From Aplectana chamaeleonis (taxonomy: Eukaryota > Nematoda > Chromadorea > Rhabditida > Cosmocercidae), in NCBI GenBank assembly GCA_029168955.1, contig JAPDOI010000144.1, positions 124,001-188,000 on the forward strand: DNA of 64,000 bases, in the 5' to 3' direction. The translations under genes and the position numbers were made by a program. Shown piece by piece: positions 44,701 to 51,000 of this stretch; positions within the stretch are counted from its first letter, which is position 1, and the number at the start of each line of letters is the position of its first letter. The notes beneath the pieces were generated by a model that saw only the letters and a program-made list of their open reading frames with translations, was not told where the DNA came from and did no database searches.

Positions 44701-45785
44701 AAGATACTGAAGATGGAACTTATATTCGTGTTGGGCGCTTCAAATTACCACTCTGGATACAGTTTGGGCTGGAAGTGTTCGAACTTCTAAAATTCAAAAA
44801 AATAAATTTAGCGGTTTTTTGATCTACCCATTAGCATTGAGAAAATTTTCCAAACTTTTTATTTGTTTCTTTTTACCCTTCCTACAACACTCAACAGACC
44901 TTTTTTTTTAAACTTGAGTCTGTGCTGGGATCAATCCCTAGTAAGGGCATGCTCCAGCGGGGCGCTGTGATCAACCCCTCGCGTGTTAACCGGAATTTTC
45001 GGAAAATGTTTTTGTATGTGAAAGTTAGGTCCAGAATTCCTTCGATTATCCCCTTAAATTAACAAATTTTTTTTTGGGTCAAAGTTTCTAGCATCCCCCT
45101 CCATCTCCGTTGCCTGTGGTCACAACCTCGCTGGAGTCTGCCTACTAGCAATGTTTTTCCCTTTTCGTCTTCTCATCCGCGATGCGCAACAACACCAGTT
45201 ACTAAAATAGCAGCTATTTTCTGAATGTGTAATCTTTGTGTTGTGAGATTCCGTCCTGAAAATCATAAAAGAACTTTGCATGCTAAGCGTCCCAAAGGTA
45301 TACCTGTGATAGGGTGTAGTGATGTTGCAAGGGCCTGCGATGCACTGTGTCTCATTTCTAAAGAAATTAACTCCTTGTGAAAATCCAGTCGTGAGTGCCA
45401 GTCAGTTTTTTGAACTTGATTCCTCGCACTTTTCGCATGTCAGTGCGATGGGGTGCACTTGTTATTCGATATCCTTGCACATTCACTGACGTTAGGCATC
45501 GATCAGAACATGCAGTTGTTCCTCCATGTTGCTGCTATTTTCCATTTCCTCCCAGTACTATTGTCCTTTGGGCCTCATTTCTTCTACGACACTTAACTTT
45601 TTCCTTGCTGATTCATTGTCCCAAAGTGAACATTCGTTTATGCATTATTTATCAGGGACAAAGAAGAAACCACAGAGCAACGCAAAGCCAGGAAACAGGC
45701 CATCAAGGAGGAAAAACGGGAAGCCCGTAAGGCGAAGATTCCAAAGCATGTGAAGAAACGCGCTCATCGCCAGCACATGAAATGA
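17688..45785 (+). CDS. RIOK1: RIOK1 atypical serine/threonine kinase (12-exon gene)
   Basis: RIO1 kinases are cytoplasmic ATPase/kinases needed for late maturation of the 40S ribosomal subunit. Exons join in phase (100, 78, 66, 86, 203, 127, 81, 212, 99, 145, 149, 130 nt), giving 1,476 nt or 491 residues plus stop, close to RIOK1 length in other animals. Visible motifs: acidic N-terminus; [13 protein letters not shown] lead-in; phosphate-binding loop STGKEAN (137-143); ATP-site lysine in AVKIYK (K157); WAEKEMRNL; catalytic HADLSEYN (271-278, D273); metal-binding IDVSQ (D290) with [10 protein letters not shown]; basic KIPKHVKK near the C-terminus. No motif is missing, so the gene looks functional. 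Introns 1, 4, 7 and 11 hold transposons; the other seven include six of 55-69 bp. The start was chosen because the first ATG ORF splices in phase into exon 2. Exons 1-3 are less conserved and therefore less certain. Confidence 0.95.
18062..18337. repeat. Fold-back MITE in RIOK1 intron 1
   Basis: GACATTGCTCACCCG at the left and CGGGTGAGCAATGTC at the right, with GCGTGC/GCACGC continuing the match. About 276 bp; no coding. Confidence 0.65.
18360..19723. mobile_element. 1.36-kb element with TA-flanked inverted ends
   Basis: TACAGTTACGGAGCTTCGGG at the left matches the complement of the right end (CCCGAAGCTCCGTAATTGTA), continuing through GGGGCGAAAGATATTTT for about 45 bp. TA at both ends suggests a Tc1/mariner-type target site. 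No transposase seen; a smaller palindrome (18,628-18,837) and C-rich runs lie inside. Confidence 0.6.
18628..18837. repeat. 210-bp palindrome
   Basis: AATTGGTGCTATGTGGGAAG and its complement near 18,818-18,837 bound arms that include GGCCACGCCCATTT / AAATGGGCGTGGCC. The core TTTTGGCAAGGG...CCCTTGCCAAAA is also self-complementary. Confidence 0.7.
20019..20376. repeat. Fold-back with GGCCATTGTTATACC ends
   Basis: AGGCCATTGTTATACC opens and GGTATAACAATGGCCT closes the element. Inside, GCGACCGCGACAGG and GTCGCTGTCG occur in both orientations. A diverged, interrupted relative lies inside the hAT-like element (GGCCATTGTTATACC near 7,160 and ACCTGTCGCGGTCGCAAAG near 7,845). Confidence 0.65.
20400..21091 (+). 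pseudogene. C-terminal fragment of a non-LTR retrotransposon reverse transcriptase
   Basis: An open frame from 20,525 to 21,091 contains [38 protein letters not shown] and [20 protein letters not shown]. This pattern is typical of the region after the reverse transcriptase domain in jockey-like LINEs ([33 protein letters not shown]). The catalytic domain and endonuclease are absent. The frame stops just before an A-rich stretch near 21,115-21,145 that could be the element's tail. This is a family distinct from the five copies elsewhere in the window. Confidence 0.75.
22112..22189 (+). CDS. RIOK1: RIOK1 exon 2
   Basis: Residues 34-59, acidic ([15 protein letters not shown]), as in the N-terminus of animal RIOK1. 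Acceptor ATGCAG, donor GTTATT, one leftover base. Confidence 0.75.
22245..22310 (+). CDS. RIOK1: RIOK1 exon 3
   Basis: Residues 60-81 containing [11 protein letters not shown], which fits the Lys-rich stretch before the RIO domain. Acceptor TTTCAG after a 55-bp intron; phase fits both neighbours. Confidence 0.7.
22735..22820 (+). CDS. RIOK1: RIOK1 exon 4
   Basis: Residues 82-110 ending [14 protein letters not shown], a hallmark of RIOK1 just before the kinase domain. Acceptor TTTCAG, donor GTATTT, phase 0. The next exon lies 9.6 kb downstream. Confidence 0.92.
23166..26604 (+). mobile_element. LINE copy A, full length, in RIOK1 intron 4
   Basis: Begins GCTGCCGAGATGTCGTACG like all copies in this window and ends in (AAG)n after GTGGCTGC. 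AGAGAGGATGAC lies on both sides (from 23,154 and from 26,605), a 12-13 bp target duplication, so the copy inserted intact. Coding order: 2A-like motif, PHD-like finger, endonuclease, reverse transcriptase, C-terminal zinc motif. Length is about 3.44 kb with a 5' leader of only about 35 bp and a 3' leader of about 25 bp. Confidence 0.9.
23201..26569 (+). pseudogene. Broken LINE polyprotein, copy A
   Basis: Starts at an ATG 35 bp from the element's 5' end. The N-terminus has a Leu-rich stretch and GVERNPGP (23,321-23,344). A finger follows with C-x2-C, C-x2-C, H-x2-C, C-x2-C spacing. The endonuclease shows HINLNGL, QETKL, GDFNAH and SSPDISL. A missing base near 23,796 breaks the frame (TCTCAGTAC against TCTCGAGTAC in copies B-D). 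The reverse transcriptase (24,331-25,515) has LDLTKAFD and [10 protein letters not shown]. An extra A near 25,467 shifts YADD (about 25,508) into another frame. A further frame break follows near 26,040. Not functional. Confidence 0.88.
27282..30733 (+). mobile_element. LINE copy B, full length, in RIOK1 intron 4
   Basis: Same 5' end and (AAG)n tail as copy A and very similar throughout, but with its own duplication GACGAGTTTC at 27,272-27,281 and 30,734-30,743. It is therefore an independent insertion and not a segmental duplication of copy A. Length is about 3.45 kb. Confidence 0.9.
27317..30697 (+). pseudogene. Broken LINE polyprotein, copy B
   Basis: The 2A-like motif reads GVERNPGS (27,437-27,460), losing the final proline required for 2A activity. 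An extra CT in the CTCTCT run near 27,715 breaks the endonuclease, and TGA at 28,977-28,979 replaces an Arg codon. The reverse transcriptase frame 29,013-30,260 (415 codons) keeps [21 protein letters not shown] and AYADD. A frame change near 30,250 leads into 30,254-30,697, which ends with the CPDCG...[10 protein letters not shown] motif. Confidence 0.88.
30964..31422. mobile_element. TTAA-ended fold-back MITE, copy M2
   Basis: TTAAAGGCATCGTACGCGCT at the left and GCGCGTACGATGCCTTTAA at the right. The arms run about 175 bp (TGGGCCCGCCTGAGAA, CGAATGCCTCGAATTCCACC, AAAGAGGCCGGC all recur inverted) around a loop of about 110 bp. 459 bp in total, nearly the same size as M4 at 38,400. Lies in RIOK1 intron 4. 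Confidence 0.8.
31602..31885. mobile_element. hAT-type MITE with CAGGGTCAAGC end
   Basis: Starts CAGGGTCAAGCATGACG and ends CGCATGACCCTG. Flanks TTTATTCT (31,594-31,601) and TTTATCCT (31,886-31,893) form an 8-bp duplication with one difference. A relative lies at 48,135-48,437, and a CAGGGTCAAGC end without partner at 47,183. Confidence 0.7.
32426..32628 (+). CDS. RIOK1: RIOK1 exon 5
   Basis: Residues 111-177: VLDPRTR, then the phosphate-binding loop [13 protein letters not shown] and [10 protein letters not shown] with the ATP-contacting lysine (K157), then [12 protein letters not shown]. Acceptor TTGTAG, donor GTAGGG. Confidence 0.95.
32684..32810 (+). CDS. RIOK1: RIOK1 exon 6
   Basis: Residues 178-220: [19 protein letters not shown] and [10 protein letters not shown], colinear with RIOK1. 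Preceded by a 55-bp intron ending TTTAG. Confidence 0.95.
32880..32960 (+). CDS. RIOK1: RIOK1 exon 7
   Basis: Residues 221-247: [20 protein letters not shown], the hinge region of the RIO domain. Donor GTATTA opens a 3.8-kb intron carrying LINE fossils. Confidence 0.95.
33600..33946. mobile_element. Fragment of the M1/M5 MITE family (M3)
   Basis: The last ~130 bp (GCTCGCACTTGG, GGGGGTCTACATTTTT, GGACTGTGCCTTTA) align with the ends of the MITEs at 4,577 and 60,697. The left end is unclear; TTAAAGACAGTACACCC at 33,257 may be the other terminus. Confidence 0.5.
34131..34266. repeat. 136-bp palindrome in RIOK1 intron 7
   Basis: ATGGGGCGTATGCACA... at the left matches ...TGTGCATACGGCCCCAT at the right, with GCGCGTCCC and CGCGAAGCC continuing inverted around a TTGGTCA...TTGACCAA core. 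Confidence 0.7.
34750..34862. repeat. Short dispersed repeat, copy 2
   Basis: Shares CAACGCGACGCAATGTTTAC, CGACCGAGAATCGATATTCC and GATATGCACTGTCGCGGGCG with the copy at 7,222. It is diverged at its ends. Confidence 0.55.
34940..36560. mobile_element. Old LINE relative with inverted 5' half (copy F)
   Basis: Minus-strand 35,640-34,940 encodes a Leu-rich stretch, GIERNPGP (35,485-35,508) and the start of an endonuclease ([32 protein letters not shown]). Plus-strand 35,669-36,400 encodes reverse transcriptase: [49 protein letters not shown] and [10 protein letters not shown]. The endonuclease C-terminus and finger are missing. This is the geometry of twin-primed LINE insertions. Many stops and frameshifts show that it is old. 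Confidence 0.75.
36733..36944 (+). CDS. RIOK1: RIOK1 exon 8
   Basis: Residues 248-317: [13 protein letters not shown], catalytic loop [10 protein letters not shown], metal-binding [20 protein letters not shown]. Continues exon 7 without gap relative to human RIOK1. Confidence 0.96.
37012..37110 (+). CDS. RIOK1: RIOK1 exon 9
   Basis: Residues 318-350 with [13 protein letters not shown], matching the VRELFEFVTDP region of human RIOK1. Acceptor TTTTCAG, 67-bp preceding intron. Confidence 0.92.
37168..37312 (+). CDS. RIOK1: RIOK1 exon 10
   Basis: Residues 351-399 with [19 protein letters not shown], equivalent to the FKRAYIPRTLNEV segment of the human protein. Acceptor TTTTTAG. Confidence 0.9.
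37382..37530 (+). CDS. RIOK1: RIOK1 exon 11
   Basis: Residues 400-448, Ser/Glu-rich acidic stretch ([19 protein letters not shown]), as in the RIOK1 C-terminal tail. Acceptor ATTCAG, donor GTATTT opening an 8.1-kb intron. Confidence 0.88.
38400..38859. mobile_element. TTAA-ended fold-back MITE, copy M4
   Basis: TTAAAGGCAGCATATACGCT at the left and AGTGTATGCTGCCTTTAA at the right. Arms of about 170 bp include CATTTTGAAGCGTCAAAAA, AGAAGTTGGCCCCGCCCT and their complements. 460 bp, in RIOK1 intron 11. Confidence 0.8.
39288..39406. repeat. Short dispersed repeat, copy 3
   Basis: GCGGGCGACGCGACCCAATG, ATCGACCGAAATACAACATG and TTATCGCGGGAAGTATGAT match the copies at 7,222 and 34,750. Confidence 0.55.
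40219..41790. repeat. 1.57-kb near-perfect palindrome in RIOK1 intron 11
   Basis: Arms of about 780 bp meet near 41,004 with almost no spacer. GAAAGAGCGTCAT at 40,219 pairs with ATGACGCTCTTTC ending at 41,790. Matched landmarks run the whole length (CTCCGAAACCCACTCATACAC, GATGGACGCTGAAAGGC, CGCTACAGTATGAGGCCTCC, GGAAGCGGAACAAGG, CATCAAATGTCCACACCTAG). Each arm holds two to three diverged ~145-bp direct units with a GAGTCCAGTGTGGTCGAT motif. Transcribed within RIOK1 pre-mRNA, it would fold into a long double-stranded hairpin. No coding is believed present. Confidence 0.88.
42690..43112 (+). mobile_element. Probable LINE 3' end with ATAAATAAATAAA tail
   Basis: A non-coding stretch ends GGCATGCCCGAAAGGGCGTA and then TATAAATAAATAAA. 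Short tandem tails of this kind are usual in RTE-type LINEs of animals. No coding part is attached, so the assignment is tentative. Confidence 0.35.
44236..44915. repeat. Fold-back element, 0.68 kb
   Basis: GGTCTGTTGAGTGT at the left matches ACACTCAACAGACC at the right. AAAGTTTGG, GCATGGGTAG and GGGACTATCCTAAACGGGGG are also matched inverted, the last at about 44,642-44,668 (CCCCCCGTTTAGG). Related subterminal sequences occur in the elements at 48,855 and 52,205. Confidence 0.6.
45656..45785 (+). CDS. RIOK1: RIOK1 exon 12 and stop
   Basis: Residues 449-491: [20 protein letters not shown] and [14 protein letters not shown], the conserved basic tail, then TGA at 45,783-45,785. Acceptor TATCAG; phase fits exon 11 across the 8.1-kb intron. 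Confidence 0.93.
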
Positions 45786-46012
45786 ATAGATCATGACGAG
45801 GAATCCGGAGAGGGCAGAGGGACATGTGACGCTGTCGGCGGCGGTCCACTGTTCCCAAGGGGCATAACCCCCGCCCCCCCCCCGCAATATCAGCTGTGCT
45901 GCTTCTCTCGCGGCGATCCATATTCACATTCTTGAAATAATACACGCGTTTGCGAACTGGTATATTCTATTCTGACGTCACTCTGAACCAGCTGGTGCTG
46001 TTGTTTTACGTT

Positions 46013-46018
46013 AATAAA
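46013..46018 (+). terminator. Candidate RIOK1 polyadenylation signal
   Basis: AATAAA, 228 bp after the RIOK1 stop and the first canonical hexamer downstream. Cleavage site not determinable. Confidence 0.45.
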
Positions 46019-48003
46019 TGTAAAATTTGTTTCTTCATGAATCTTTTTCCCAGTACTCAGCCAGAGATTGATGCAAAAGCTATGCGTAGTTTGCCTTCCT
46101 GTTGTTACCATCTGCTGGCTTTGTTTAGGTTCGCTTTTTTCCCGTTGAGTTTCATTGTTGCCTTGTTGCCAAACTGTCTCATTTATAGTGTCGCCCATAA
46201 TGTTCGGACCATTTCCTGTAGGTCATGACGTGCCTAGTTCTTCTAAACCCTTCTCAAAACCTCGGACCGCGCTTTCCGGTGAATCAATACCGGGTGACCA
46301 ATCGCTGCTCGTCCGGGTCGCCCGAAATGGTGAATCGGGCAGCGCGAAAAATTGCACATTGTACATTAGTCGTCCGTTGTTGTACATTCACGCGCAAATT
46401 CCTAGCCTCGGGAAGGCAACTTTCGTCATTCGGGTGACCGGTAACAATCGAGGGGTTAGCGGGTCGCCCGAAACGGGATCTGGTCCCAATTTTTGAGTGT
46501 TCGGGTCGCCCGAAATGCAGTTTTTCGCACCGGGAAGGCCGGAACAAAGTTTTGAGTTTTTCTAACTCTTCCGTTGGTCCTATGTTTCTCACCCATTCCT
46601 GCTTGGGCGAAATCGTAATGAAGGAGGTGAACGGTTTCCCGAAAATACTTTCGTCAGGATTCGCCCTCTCCAGACCCCGATTCCTGAAAAGAATTGTGGA
46701 GTTGAGAAGTTTATTCGGATACTTTGCGTTCCCTATTGTGTGTTGGCGCAAACCCGGTGCACGTATGTTATAACATATGCACTTCAGAACGTCTTTTTCG
46801 GAGGACGGGGAGGACCAGCCGTCGGGGGAGTTATAGTCTCTCCGAGTGAAACTCCGCCCATGCGGTCTGCGTGCGTGTCGAGGGGGGGGGGCGCTGGGGC
46901 CTTTTTGGGCCCTTAATTCATTTAGAGCGACTACTAAACGAGTAGTGAATAATATCCCAGCCAGCTGCTTGCAGCCGTTGGAAGGCTGTCCAAAAAAGTT
47001 GCCGCTCGATACGCACGCCGACCTCATGGGCAGACAGTCTCGTTCGGACAGTCTTTGACTGCCATGTCGCATTGTTTGCGGCCGTCCGGGCTCGCCTTGC
47101 AGGAAGAGCGACTCTCTAGTTGATTTGTGGTATCTCGTTAGAGGTGATGGGGTTAGAGCTAAGCCTGCACATGCAACGCAACCAGGGTCAAGCGGGTTTG
47201 CGACTAAGCGCAACTGGGGTCGTAAAATGTTTCGAAAATTTCTGTAAAAAAATAAAAATTAACGGGAGGGTCGTGAAAATTTTGGAGCTTGAGCAGAATA
47301 TTTTTTCAAACTACACCTTACTCACGTAGGAAAACCGGGGTAGTTCTATTGAGCTTTTGTTTTTTTTTCGATTTTCATCTTGGGGGGATTGTAAAAATTT
47401 TAGAAATTTTCCCAGAATTTGGCTCAGTAGGGTGGGGGTCGTTGCCCCGCTAAGAATTGGCGCAATGGACTGCTCATCTCTGATGACAGTAGCTCCCTCC
47501 CCTACCAAAGTTCTAACCTTTATTTTCATATGTTCCTAAACCATAATCAAGGCTACCACGCATCCCCCATACATCTTGCACCACTAGCACCGGATGTGAA
47601 CCCTCTCCTCCCCCCCCCCCCCTCCCCAGTTCTGAGGCTCTTCATATGCTGCTTCGAAAATATATCAATCATTTCTTGGGCGTTTTTGGGAACCTATTGT
47701 TATTTATGGATCGTTACCACAGTTTTTGTTGCTTTTATTGTCTCAGTATTTGTTGCTTAGTGCCAGCTGGCTACCCTCGCCAAGTTTTGGGAGGTTTGTT
47801 GTAAGATGTTGTTAAATTTTTATTATTCTTCTTCTACTGTTGAGTTGGTCGCTGTTTTCGTAGGCGTGGCTCGATTTCACTTCACGTCTTGCATAAAAAG
47901 TTCAAATTTATACTTGCGTTGCTGATTTTTCGCTGAATCGATTCGTTACTGCTATCTTTTCCTGCCTTTTCGCGGAGTTGGTGGCTTTTTTATTCATAGT
48001 ACG
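46019..48003. other. Intergenic DNA between the two genes
   Basis: Contains short fold-backs around a GGGTCGCCCGAAA motif (46,310-46,520), an unpaired CAGGGTCAAGC end at 47,183, and poly-G/poly-C runs. A 309-codon minus-strand ORF at 46,284-47,213 shows no known domain and overlaps the repeats, so I do not call it a gene. Confidence 0.4.
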
Positions 48004-48009
48004 TTTCAG
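48004..48009 (+). promoter_or_regulatory. Candidate spliced-leader acceptor
   Basis: TTTCAG 21 bases before the ATG of the second gene. Nematode mRNAs are often trans-spliced at such sites close to the start. It could equally be an ordinary acceptor of an intron after an unseen 5' exon. Confidence 0.4.
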
Positions 48010-48030
48010 GTTTTATATTTATTTGATAGG

Positions 48031-48096
48031 ATGGACCAGTCCCCACATCCTACTCAGCCTCCAAAACCAAAAAGACTGGTGGACAACGCTGCGGAG
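48031..48096 (+). CDS. Second gene exon 1
   Basis: MDQSPHPTQPPKPKRLVDNA, Pro/Lys-rich, 22 codons ending at donor GTATGC in phase 0. The start is supported by the TTTCAG just upstream. Confidence 0.65.
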
Positions 48097-51000
48097 GTAT
48101 GCTCATCGTCTTCTGAGTTGGGTGCTGTCTCGTGCAGGGTCAAGCGGGGTTGTGGAATTTCTCAACAAGGGGTCGCAAATTTTTTGGCCCGAAGTTGAAG
48201 GTTAGGAGGATCGCAAAAATTTGGGACCGCTAATGAAAATTTCTAGAAGTGGAAAAAATAGAGCTCTTTGTCCACTACCAAAAAAAATTATCACAAAAAA
48301 TGTCAAAAATTGGAAAAAAATGTCAAAAATTACACGTGGGGGGGGTTGCAGAAATTTTGGATTTTTGGAAAAAATTTGACGACCGGGAGGGGGTCGCTCC
48401 GATTTCGGAGTTTCGCACAGCGACCTGCTTGACTCTGATCTCGTGTGAAGCGTGAAAACGAGTCCGTACGAAGCAGTTCCACTCGGACTATTTGGCTGAA
48501 GCTTGTGGCACACAAAGGTGTTTCATGTCTTCCCGTCTGTTACCATTCCTTTCTATCAGGTCCGTCGTCGAAAAGAGGCTGCAGAGCGCGTTATTCGCGA
48601 ACGACATGAGGCTCTTCGACGCCAGCACGAGGAGAAAATTCACAAGATTAACGAAGAGCGTCAAAAGCAGCAGAGAGAATTGTAAGTCTGCACTTTATCC
48701 CATATAACAAGTGTTTCTCGAGGAAAATGCATGCAGGATTTAGACTGCGACATTGAATATTCGTTAATCTCCAGGAAAAAGGGATTTTTCCGCAAGAACG
48801 CTGTCGCTTGAAGGTGTAGATGTGTGGGATGGGGGTTAGCATGCGCTCCTTACAAGGGAACTATTTTTAGCCATACTAACCATTCCGAATGAAATGATTT
48901 TTCTGGAACCAATCTTGGACATAGAGTCTGCATATGTCCTCCGCAGCTGCCTAGGATCACTCTGGAAAAAAGTAATATGCGTTTCTCAAAGCCTCGCGGC
49001 AAAGTACCCATCAGGCAATGTTTAGCGTGTTCTGAAAAAAAAAGCTGATTCTGCTGAAAACTTGTACGTAATGGTAATCTATGGTGCTGAACACGATTTT
49101 GGGCTCAGCCTGTAAAAATTCTGAGATTTACTGTGGGTTACGGTAGGTGCCATGCCATTTAGGTGGCAACCCCTACCATAATGATTCGAAAATCCACAAA
49201 TGCGCATCAAGTTCCTAATTAGCAATCCGAATAACCCCCACATTGAAATTGTGAGCAAAATCTGAGACTGACTAAACTACCGTATACCCAACGTTAATCT
49301 ACCGTAAGCTCTCCAAAATCGATAAACTGATCTCAGGTTCGTGTTCAGCAGACTAAACTACCGTATACCCAACGTTAATCTACCGTAAGCTCTCCAAAAT
49401 CGATAAACTGATCTCAGGTTCGTGTTCAGCACTTCCTATAACCCTCCAAGAAACAATTTGAGCCATAAGGTCGCGCTTTGCCCTCAAAATTTACCCCGAT
49501 GGAAAGCTTCGATCAAATAAAGTCGAAAATCGTCATCAGCATAGCAAATGACCTCCATGAAGAAGTTTTAGGTCAAATCTGATAGATTTTTAGTTGAACG
49601 CTTTCTGAACCCTCTAAGCGATACAAGTAAACGCTCAACCAACAATCCGTTAAGTCTAAAACGCTATCACTATGCTAAGTTGCAAGAATATTCCTTCACC
49701 CGAACTCCGTAAATTGGGGTTTTTGTGGGGGTCTGAACACAATTATGAGGTCCTTTTCCAGATTTTCGAAAGATTTTTCGCGCGCTTGGAGGGTGCAACG
49801 GGTTCGAAAATCGGGAAAACGCCTATTGGGTTTTTTTCTTTGCAGAGTGATTCTAGGCACCTGCGAAGGACATATTCGGACTCTACATTGAAAATTGGTT
49901 CTAGAAAAGTACATTTCATTCGGAATGGCTAGTATGGCTAAAAGTAGTTCCCTTGTTAAACATAGATTTTGAGATTTTCCAGTAGGTCACAGGTGGGAAC
50001 CACTCTGACACGCCCCCAATAGGGAGCCTCTTTGCCACACTCCTTAACGACATTTCGTTAGTGAATAGAGGCTAGAAGCGGCGGAAAGGTCGATCCATTT
50101 CCTTAACGTATTTTTAAAGATCAAAAAGATACCGTTATGATCAGCGCGAAATTCTTCCTAATTTATGCGGACCCCCCCCCCCCGAGAAACGATTTTTGGG
50201 GCCTTGGTGCATTTAAGGAAGGTTATAACAGGTCCTCGAATAATACGGGGTCATATGGTCGACTCGGAATGGTTCGTCACGTAGGTGTTTCTGACGAAGA
50301 CGAGAGGCTACGCGCCGCTTACATGGACCCGCAGATAAGCGGCCTGCTTCGGCATGTGTTGATTCTGCAACGGCTGACCGTGCAGGTCTTAAAGGAGTTG
50401 ATCGTTGATCCTTGAATGGTGATCATTGTCCATTCCAGGACCGACTCGCCACTCATAGTAGATTACTGGTTTGGAATATCTCTCAGTAGTGCTCTGTTCT
50501 CTCTTTTTGTGGGGGGGGGGGCAGTACGAATTCCACCTTAATGTGGGATTTCTTGCTTGAGATGGTTTTTTTTTTCAGAAAGGAGCGACATGCGAAGGAG
50601 TTAAAACGCCAGCAGGAAGTTCTGCAGCGAAGAATGGCTTTAATGGAGCGGGATAATAGCCGCAAAAAGGTAAGTGGAGGCTTTCGAAGTTGCTGTGATT
50701 TTGAAATTGAAAAAGCCTCTGAAATGACTTTTGCTAGGAAATCCTTGAGAAGAATCATGCCGTGGTTTCACGGCTGTCTGCGAATTCATCACGTAAAAAC
50801 TACGCGTTCGGATCATCAACTCCTCGAGAGCTGACGTTCCTTGAAAATCGTTATTTGAAGGATGCAACCAATGAAAAGAGGTCATCTCCAGAAAAGCAGG
50901 TTATTCAAACTTTACACTTAGCTTATGTACATCAATTTGTGGAAGCGTGGTTGTTTAGAGTTCTCCTAATGGATCTGTAAATGGACCTGGATTGAGATCG

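Noticed and set aside
46284..47213. 309-codon ORF on the minus strand between the two genes
   Set aside because: It overlaps short fold-backs around GGGTCGCCCGAAA, has no recognisable domain or splice context, and its composition (many Arg, Pro, Ser, Gly) fits GC-rich chance coding.
49270..49431. CRISPR-like direct repeat
   Set aside because: It is a two-unit tandem duplication with no spacers in a eukaryotic intron.
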